A stretch of DNA of 64,000 bases from Verrucomicrobiota bacterium (lineage in GTDB: Bacteria > Verrucomicrobiota > Verrucomicrobiia > Opitutales > Opitutaceae), in the NCBI GenBank assembly GCA_023432225.1, contig JAEYUW010000045.1, positions 310,001-374,000 on the forward strand. Direction: 5' to 3'. The position numbers and the translations under genes are program-made. This document shows positions 58,479 to 64,000 of the stretch, piece by piece (the stretch's first letter is position 1; the number at the start of each line of letters is the position of its first letter). Under the pieces are notes generated by a model. The model searched no databases, was not told where the DNA came from, and saw only the letters and a program-made list of their open reading frames with translations.

Positions 58479-59666
58479 TCAGACCATCGGCACGTGCGGC
58501 TCAACGTCGGCGTCGTAGTTAACGCCGGGCAGGCCGAAGCCGAACATCTTCAAAAACTCCGTGCGGTAACCTTCGATGTCGGTGAGCTCGGCCAGGTTCT
58601 CGGTGGTGACCTGGGGCCAGAGGGCGGAAACTTCGGCTTGGACGTCGTCGCGCATTTCCCAGTCGTCGACGCGAACGCGGCCTTCGCTGTCAAACGTGGG
58701 CTGGTTGCCGTTGTAGAGCTGGGTAGCGAACAGGCGTTGCATCTGTTCGATCGTGGCCTCGTGGATGCCCTTGGCCTTCATGACCCGGTAAAGGATCGAG
58801 ATGTAGAGCGGCACCACGGGGATGGCGGAGCTGGCCTGGGTGACGAGGGCTTTGTTGACCGAGATGAAAGCGCGACCGCCGATGGCGGCCTTGAGTTTGG
58901 CGTCGATGGACTTTGCGGCGCGCTCGAGGTCGATCTTCGCCCGGCCGATGGTGCCGTCCTTGTAGATCGGCCACGTGTGAATGGGTCCGATATAGGAGTA
59001 GGAAATCGCGGTGGCGCCGGGCGCGAGCAGCTTGGCATCGAGCAGCGCTTGCATCCACATCTCCCAGTCTTCGCCGCCCATGACGGCGATGGTGTCGGCA
59101 ACGCCGGCTTCATCGGCGGGTTCGATCGTGACATCGCTGACGATGCCTTTGTCGGTGTCGACGGTCTTGTTGGTGTAGGGAGCGCCGAGCGGTTGGAGCG
59201 TGGACTTGTGCACGACACCGGTGCGCGGATGAGTGCGGCGCGGTGAGGCGAGGGAGTAAACGACGAGGTCGATCTGTCCCAAGTCGCGGGCGATGATTTC
59301 GAGGGCCTGCTTCTTGATGTCGTCGGAGAAGGCGTCGCCGTTGAGATTGGCCGCGTAGAGGCCGGCGGCGCGGGCAGCGTTGGTGAAGGCGATGGTGTTA
59401 TACCAGCCCGGCGTGGCGGGGCGGCCTTCTTCGGAGGGACGCTCAAAGAAAATGCCGAGCGTCGCGGCGCCGGAGCCGAAGGCGGCGGTGATGCGGGAGC
59501 CGAGGCCGAAGCCGGTGGAGGCACCGATCACGAGGACTTTTTTGGGGCCGTCTTTGATCAGGCCCTTCGACTTCACGTAATCGATCTGCTGCTGAACATG
59601 AGCAGCGCAGCCAGTGGGGTGCGCCGTGACGCAGACGAAGCCGCGGACCTTCGGTTTGATGATCAT
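58479..59666 (-). CDS. fabV: Trans-2-enoyl-ACP/CoA reductase FabV
   Basis: NADH-dependent enoyl reductase of 395 residues that completes the elongation cycle of fatty acid synthesis. It has the GASTGFGLGSRI cofactor motif (about 48-59), TVDTDKGIVSDV, and the active-site Tyr-x8-Lys (YSYIGPIHTWPIYKDGTIG region). It ends in the standard family tail. FabV enzymes are usually resistant to triclosan; here that is family knowledge, not a sequence proof. Confidence 0.95.
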   Translation of the reverse strand: MIIKPKVRGFVCVTAHPTGCAAHVQQQIDYVKSKGLIKDGPKKVLVIGASTGFGLGSRITAAFGSGAATLGIFFERPSEEGRPATPGWYNTIAFTNAARAAGLYAANLNGDAFSDDIKKQALEIIARDLGQIDLVVYSLASPRRTHPRTGVVHKSTLQPLGAPYTNKTVDTDKGIVSDVTIEPADEAGVADTIAVMGGEDWEMWMQALLDAKLLAPGATAISYSYIGPIHTWPIYKDGTIGRAKIDLERAAKSIDAKLKAAIGGRAFISVNKALVTQASSAIPVVPLYISILYRVMKAKGIHEATIEQMQRLFATQLYNGNQPTFDSEGRVRVDDWEMRDDVQAEVSALWPQVTTENLAELTDIEGYRTEFLKMFGFGLPGVNYDADVEPHVPMV

Positions 59667-59762
59667 ACGCGCGCGAGTCTTTCGGCGGTCCGGCGAGTGA
59701 CAAGAGCAACTTTCACTCGGGAAAAATTATGCTCGCCAGCGCGCGCGGCGGCCCGCAACCGG

Positions 59763-60614
59763 TCACTGTTTACCGAGGAGGACCATCGGGCCCTCGGCCT
59801 TCGGCACGCCGCCTTTTCTCTCCAGACTGATCGCGAACGCGGCGGCTTGTTTGATCGGTTTGTCGGCCTTGAAAGTGAGCACGGCTTTGCCGGTCGAGTC
59901 CGGCTTGAAGACGCCGCCGTCGACGGGAATGGAATACTGTGGGTCGACGACCCAGATTTGGTAATCCTGCTCGGCGGCGATGGCGGGAAGTTTCTCGACG
60001 GTGAGGAGGCCGCTTTGCTGCGTGGGGTCCCAGACCGCAATCGCCTTCGCCTCGGGCGTGTTGCCAAGGAGCGAGGCGAGGGCGGTGATCTTGAGGCGGC
60101 TGAGGTCCTCGGTGTGCTTCAGTTGGGCGCCGAGGTCGGCGATCATCTTCTCCGCGACGATGGTGCGCTCGCTGAGCTGATTCTGCGCCATTTTATAGGC
60201 GACGACGGCGAGCTCACGCTCGGTGCGGAGCGCTTCGTTTTCGGAGCGAAGCATCGCGCTGCGAAAACCGAAGAGAATCGCGGCAACCGCGAAAAGGGCG
60301 GCAACGCCCCAAGGAATGAAGCGAGAGGTCGTAAAGGGGATCACTTTGTCTTCAGCCGTCGGCGCGGAGGCGTCGGCGATCGAAAGTTGTGGACTCGCGT
60401 CAGCCGCGGCGAGGACGCGCGCCTTGAGCCCCGCGGGAGGCCCCACTTGGCGAACCGCAAGAGCGAGCGAGGCGCCGGATTCGTGCAAATCGGCGACCAG
60501 CGCGCGCAGTTCGTTGTTGTTGGCGATGAGCGCCTCGAACCCGGTCTTCTCCGCGCCCTCGAGCAGATCGAGGGCGTGAAGCGCGGCGAGTTCGGCGTGG
60601 CGTTCGTCGATCAT
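59763..60614 (-). CDS. Membrane anti-sigma factor (RskA-like)
   Basis: Anti-sigma factor of 283 residues. A cytosolic N-terminal domain with ELAALHALDLLEGAEKTGFE (about 8-27) would hold the ECF sigma factor. One transmembrane helix follows (FIPWGVAALFAVAAILFGF, about 99-117), then a coiled-coil segment and the periplasmic RskA C-terminal domain (VWDPTQQSGLLTVEKLPAIA, QDYQIWVVD). It overlaps the sigma factor gene by the sequence ATGA. Confidence 0.9.
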   Translation of the reverse strand: MIDERHAELAALHALDLLEGAEKTGFEALIANNNELRALVADLHESGASLALAVRQVGPPAGLKARVLAAADASPQLSIADASAPTAEDKVIPFTTSRFIPWGVAALFAVAAILFGFRSAMLRSENEALRTERELAVVAYKMAQNQLSERTIVAEKMIADLGAQLKHTEDLSRLKITALASLLGNTPEAKAIAVWDPTQQSGLLTVEKLPAIAAEQDYQIWVVDPQYSIPVDGGVFKPDSTGKAVLTFKADKPIKQAAAFAISLERKGGVPKAEGPMVLLGKQ

Positions 60615-61201
60615 AGCCGGGAAGAAAGAGCTTCGCGCAGGCGGAGCAGCCCACGTCGAATCCGGGCTTTCACGGTGCCGAGCGGTTCGCCGAGCTTGGC
60701 GGCGATTTGCTGTTGGGTGAGCCCGCCGAAGAAGGCGAGTTCGATGGCGCCTTTTTGCTCCGCCGGCAGAGCACCGAGGGCACTCCGCACGACGCTGGCC
60801 TTCTCCCGCAGCCACAGACTGTCACTGGAATCGAGGTCTTGATTGTCGGCCGGTAGAATGTCCGGCGCGGAGGCTTGGACGATCTCGTTGCGACGCTGGC
60901 GCATGCGCACGCGGTCGAGCGCGCGGTTGCGGGTCAGCGTGGCGGCCCAGGAAAAGTAGCTGCCGCGGGACGGCTCATAGTCGGCCGCCTTGTTCCAGAG
61001 CTGGAGAAAGACATCCTGCACGACGTCCTGGGCTTCGGCGCTGTCGTTGGTGATGCGCACGGCCAGCGAATAGAGCGGCTTGGCGAGGAGGTCGTAGAGG
61101 CGGGCGAGCGCGGCTTTGTCGCCTCGCGCGAGCGATGCGGCGAGTTCGCGGTGTTCGGCCGCCGGGTCCTGCGCGGCGTCTGATGGCGGGGAGAACGTCA
61201 T
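60611..61201 (-). CDS. ECF RNA polymerase sigma factor
   Basis: Sigma-70 family ECF factor of 196 residues. Region 2 (AEAQDVVQDVFLQLWNKA and SYFSWAATLTRNRALDRVR) and region 4 (LPAEQKGAIELAFFGGLTQQ, then GTVKARIRRGLLRLR) are both complete. Start ATG 61201. Coupled to the downstream anti-sigma gene. It resembles the SigK group that is paired with RskA. Its regulon is unknown. Confidence 0.93.
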   Translation of the reverse strand: MTFSPPSDAAQDPAAEHRELAASLARGDKAALARLYDLLAKPLYSLAVRITNDSAEAQDVVQDVFLQLWNKAADYEPSRGSYFSWAATLTRNRALDRVRMRQRRNEIVQASAPDILPADNQDLDSSDSLWLREKASVVRSALGALPAEQKGAIELAFFGGLTQQQIAAKLGEPLGTVKARIRRGLLRLREALSSRL

Positions 61202-61352
61202 GCGGGCAGGAGCGCGCGACGGGCGGAAATGCCAGTCGAGAGGAGGTGCGCAGACGTTGGCCGAAAACATTTCATCCCACTACGCGCCGACGGCGCGAAT
61301 GGATGCAGCGTTGAGCGGCGATTGTGCATAGCAACACGGTTTCTGCGGCGAC

Positions 61353-61445
61353 TCATAGCAGCCACAGTCCAATCAGCCCGAGTGCGAGCAGGAGGGCAAT
61401 GTAGGCGAGGATGCGGCGCTCCTGCCGCGTGGTGGCGAAGATCAT
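61353..61445 (-). CDS. 30-residue membrane peptide coupled to exosortase
   Basis: ATG 61445 overlaps the exosortase stop codon (ATGA) and encodes MIFATTRQERRILAYIALLL followed by ALGLIGLWLL and a stop at 61353. A short basic start is followed by one hydrophobic helix of about 19 residues. It could be a genuine small subunit of the exosortase complex or a chance frame. Confidence 0.5.
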   Translation of the reverse strand: MIFATTRQERRILAYIALLLALGLIGLWLL

Positions 61446-63067
61446 GACGAAAGTCCGATGGCGGCGAGGCGGGTGAAAATATCCTGCACCAACGGGTCAT
61501 GCGCGATTTTCTCCCACGGCTGGTTGCTGGAAAAGCGAATGAAATACTGGTTGCCGTTGCGCTGGAACCCGTGGCGCCACGCGATTTGGAACAGGGCGGG
61601 CACGGAGTAGGGATTCTGGTAGTTGATCACGCGGTCGTTGTAGATGTGCCAGAACCAGACGTGTTGCGGCAGGTTGCTTTGAGAGAAAAATCGATGTTCG
61701 GCGACTGGCAGCGTGCGCCCCGCCACGTCGAGTTTCGGTTGGGGATCATCAACTTTTCCTACGGCCCAACCGCCGCCGGGCCAGCACGCATCCGGGGTGT
61801 GCGACGCCACCATGCTGACCGATGCCTCGCCGGGCGCCCAGTGCGCGATGTAGACGGTGATTTGAACAATGCCTTCGGGCGTCCGCCGAAAATAACTCCG
61901 CTCGGCGAGTTGGCGTGTGCGCAGAACATCGGAGAAACGATAGAGGTCGCGCGCGGTTTCGACGTGCCAGCCCGGTGCAGAGTCGGGGATCAACTTGTCA
62001 GGTGCGACCGCCGGCTTGTTGGACGGTGCTGCGATTGCAAAGAGTCGGCCGTAGCCACCCAAGAAGACGACGAGAGCCAGCGCTGTGCAGGAAATGACAG
62101 CGAGACCGCCGAACCACGCGCGCGGCATGTGCGCATGGGCCGGTTCCGCGGACGGCGCCCCGAGGTGAGGAGTCAACGGGGGGCTGAACAGACTGGCCAG
62201 ACCCGCGAGCAACAGCGCCGTAACACCGAGAATGGCGTAGCCCGTGGCGTCGTGCCAGAAGCCGGTGATGTCGGTGCCGGCGTTGGCCATGAGCGTGAGC
62301 GCAAGCGAACGGATAAAATTCATCGCGATCGCCAGGACCGGCGCGGTCACGATCAGCACGGCACGGCGCAACGGACTGCGCACGAGCCACGCGGCAAAGA
62401 AAAAGCCGGCGTAGAGACAGGAGATCAGCGAGCGGATGCCGCTGCAGGCTTCCTCCACGCCGACGCTGGTGTTGGCCAACTCGATGACGTTGCCCATCTG
62501 CTGCGCCGGAATGCCGAGCAAATGAAGGGATTCCAGCACGCCCGACGTCACCGAATGCTGGAGCGCCAGCATGATTCGGCGATAGGTTCCGTCCGGCAGC
62601 GGCGCCGCCAGCAGCCACAAGCCGATTGCGGTGAGGATCGTCCAATTGAAGGGCAGGGCACGCACGCGGTCACTCGCCAATAGCAACAAAGCGCCGCCCC
62701 ACGCGGTCACCAGCGCGGCAGCCAACACGAAGCAGACGAGCGCATGCGTCCACCCCAAGGTCGCCGCGAGGAGGCCGGCCGCCCCGAGAAGCACCACGGC
62801 AAAACCGAATCCGAGCAGAGCGGCGATGCCGAGCGCCGCCGAGTGTGGCAGCCATCGCTGCGTGCCGCCGCGAGTTCCTTCCCAAAGGAGCAGACCGAAA
62901 ATCACCGGAGCAAAGACACCGTGCGACAGATCAGGGTTGGTCGTCCACTCCGGCCAAAGGCGCCAAACGAGGGCGCCCGTGAAAAGTGCCAGCGGTGCCG
63001 TGACCCACAAGACGGGCGGCACCAGCCAGGATCGAAGCGGACGCAAAAAAGGGCGCGCGGAAGACAT
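61442..63067 (-). CDS. Exosortase fused to EpsI-like domain
   Basis: Inner-membrane transpeptidase-like protein of 541 residues, presumed to cut and anchor proteins with a C-terminal sorting signal in polysaccharide-producing bacteria. The N-terminal 330 residues contain about 8-10 helices and the three catalytic elements: Cys in GVEEACSGIRSLI, Arg in AIAMNFIRSLALT and His in TGFWHDATGY. The C-terminal 190 residues (SAPGWHVETARDLYRFSDVL, ASHTPDACWPGGGWAVG) form an EpsI/DUF3485 domain, usually a separate protein. ATG 63067 is supported by the divergent neighbour. No target protein with a sorting signal was seen. Confidence 0.9.
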   Translation of the reverse strand: MSSARPFLRPLRSWLVPPVLWVTAPLALFTGALVWRLWPEWTTNPDLSHGVFAPVIFGLLLWEGTRGGTQRWLPHSAALGIAALLGFGFAVVLLGAAGLLAATLGWTHALVCFVLAAALVTAWGGALLLLASDRVRALPFNWTILTAIGLWLLAAPLPDGTYRRIMLALQHSVTSGVLESLHLLGIPAQQMGNVIELANTSVGVEEACSGIRSLISCLYAGFFFAAWLVRSPLRRAVLIVTAPVLAIAMNFIRSLALTLMANAGTDITGFWHDATGYAILGVTALLLAGLASLFSPPLTPHLGAPSAEPAHAHMPRAWFGGLAVISCTALALVVFLGGYGRLFAIAAPSNKPAVAPDKLIPDSAPGWHVETARDLYRFSDVLRTRQLAERSYFRRTPEGIVQITVYIAHWAPGEASVSMVASHTPDACWPGGGWAVGKVDDPQPKLDVAGRTLPVAEHRFFSQSNLPQHVWFWHIYNDRVINYQNPYSVPALFQIAWRHGFQRNGNQYFIRFSSNQPWEKIAHDPLVQDIFTRLAAIGLSS

Positions 63068-63209
63068 CGTCGCAGGGCCGACGCTAGGTCGAGCGCCCCA
63101 ACGGGCAAGGCACATTCTCCGGCTGGAATCGCGACGGTCAGTTTCCACCGAGGCCAGCTTTGACGACGCGGGCAACTTGGGTTTGGTATGCGGCCATTCC
63201 CTTCGAATC

Positions 63210-63818
63210 ATGAACCGACTCGCATCGATCCTTAGTCTCGTCGCGGCGCTGTCCGCCGCCGCCGTCGCCCACGCCGCACTGGAAGTGGGCAAACCCGCGC
63301 CCGACTTCACCCTCACCGACATCAACGGCCAGTCGCATTCGCTGTCCTCGTTCAAGGGCAAGACGGTCGTGCTCGAGTGGGTGAACCAGGAGTGCCCGTT
63401 CGTCGTGAAACACTACGAGAAATCCACGAACATGCAGGACACCCAGAAGGCCGCGACCTCGGACGGTGCCGTCTGGCTGCAAATCAACTCGGCCGCGCCC
63501 GGCAAGCAGGGCGACTATGATGCCGCCAAGGCGAAGGCGTGGCAGCAAAAGGTCGGCACGCATGCGACGGCCTACTTCCGCGACCAAGACGGCAAGGTCG
63601 GCAAACTCTACGACGCACGCACGACGCCGCACCTATTCATCATCACGCCCGATGGCACGCTCGCTTACCAAGGCGGTATCGACAGCATCCGCTCGGCGAA
63701 TCCGGATGATATCGCGAAGGCGACCAACTACGTGACGACGGCGCTCGCGGAGCTGAAAGCCGGCAAGACGGTCACGCACGCCTCGACTCAACCCTACGGC
63801 TGCTCGGTGAAATACTGA
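63210..63818 (+). CDS. Exported redoxin/peroxiredoxin-like protein
   Basis: Thioredoxin-fold protein of 202 residues with signal peptide (about 1-22, MNRLASILSLVAALSAAAVA). APDFTLTDINGQSHSLSSFKG (about 30-50) and LEWVNQECPFVVKHY show the AhpC/TSA-type fold with a single Cys in ECPFV, where many relatives have the same arrangement. TTPHLFIITPDGTLAYQGGI follows. Probably handles periplasmic thiols or peroxides. ATG 63210. Confidence 0.88.
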   Translation: MNRLASILSLVAALSAAAVAHAALEVGKPAPDFTLTDINGQSHSLSSFKGKTVVLEWVNQECPFVVKHYEKSTNMQDTQKAATSDGAVWLQINSAAPGKQGDYDAAKAKAWQQKVGTHATAYFRDQDGKVGKLYDARTTPHLFIITPDGTLAYQGGIDSIRSANPDDIAKATNYVTTALAELKAGKTVTHASTQPYGCSVKY

Positions 63819-63846
63819 GCGCGCGATTTCTCGCCCAAGAACGTCG

Positions 63847-63874
63847 AAGCCGGAGCAAACGCTCCGGCTTTTTT
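63847..63874 (+). terminator. Rho-independent terminator of the redoxin gene
   Basis: AAGCCGGAGC-AAAC-GCTCCGGCTT followed by TTTT. Confidence 0.9.
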
Positions 63875-63901
63875 GCTATGGGGACGCCGCAGCCGTGCAG
63901 T

Positions 63902-64000
63902 TTAGACTTTCACCGAGAAGAGTTCGTCGTGCAGCTGCCCCTCGGCGACGCGCGTCACCGAGCCGGTCATGCGAATCGAAAACTCGTCGCCGATTTCGAT
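63902..64000 (-). CDS. dapF: C-terminus of a probable diaminopimelate epimerase (partial)
   Basis: The last 32 codons of a minus-strand gene are in the window. They read GDEFSIRMTGSVTRVAEGQL near the end, then HDELFSVKV-stop. The MTGxVTRVxEG pattern resembles the last strands of DapF, which racemises LL- to meso-diaminopimelate. Only a short stretch is visible, so this is tentative. Confidence 0.45.
   Translation of the reverse strand: MEIGDEFSIRMTGSVTRVAEGQLHDELFSVKV

Noticed and set aside
63068..63209. Possible sigma-54 promoter for exosortase in the divergent gap
   Set aside because: Candidate GG/GC pairs have spacing of 11 or 13 bp, not 12.
1..64000. tRNA, rRNA, riboswitch or transposase genes
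   Set aside because: Reading the gaps on both strands gave no cloverleaf, ribosomal RNA segment, known riboswitch core or transposase motif that I could support.

Overview
This 64 kb window is GC-rich bacterial chromosome from what looks like a member of the Verrucomicrobiota, most likely the Opitutaceae. That placement is an inference. It rests on an exosortase fused to EpsI, an McsA-McsB-ClpC cluster in an otherwise Gram-negative gene set (outer-membrane, ExbBD and RND/MacA-type genes), Tricorn, S10 and S9 peptidases, and a very high load of intergenic palindromes. No rRNA, tRNA, CRISPR, prophage or transposase gene was seen.

Layout. 1-7.9 kb holds minus-strand genes: an HlyD adaptor, a NtrY-like kinase, a sigma-54 response regulator, a small membrane protein and a MacAB-type exporter with its adaptor (to 9.4 kb). 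9.5-14.7 kb carries a convergent S10 peptidase and Tricorn protease. 14.8-24 kb is housekeeping: coaD, pgsA, pgpA, a NusG paralogue with an outer-membrane protein, aroQ, a Nif3 protein, dCMP deaminase, AlgH, amtB-glnK, then a CitE-like lyase with two MaoC-like proteins. 25.1-30.8 kb is a complete histidine utilisation set (hutH, hutU, hutG, hutI). 31-43 kb has hpf, a pseudouridine synthase, an M14 peptidase, gltX, a Phd-VapC module, a thioesterase, glnS, a MazEF-like module and a CBS pyrophosphatase. 43-49 kb has a pseudopilin, a class IV aminotransferase and mcsA-mcsB-clpC. 49-64 kb has a transglutaminase-like protein, exbB-exbD, a short-chain dehydrogenase, an S9 peptidase, a PEP-mutase-like lyase, dtd, fabV, an ECF sigma/anti-sigma pair, exosortase-EpsI, a redoxin, and the end of a probable dapF.

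Two things stand out. First, near-identical sigma-54 (-24/-12) promoters precede the HlyD adaptor and the 93-residue membrane protein. Each has a TCCCG-N4/6-CGGGA inverted repeat about 110 bp upstream, and the NtrC-type regulator gene lies between them, so this looks like a local regulon. A third sigma-54 promoter precedes amtB-glnK, and the PII protein lacks the usual T-loop tyrosine. Second, about a dozen intergenic elements have the layout of REPINs: two inverted units, each a GTAG or GTGG tetranucleotide followed by an imperfect palindrome. They sit directly against genes, supply the stop codons of two of them, and one ends exactly where a protein's signal peptide begins. A further group of inverted or tandem short-motif repeats fills most other gaps, including every junction of the hut cluster.
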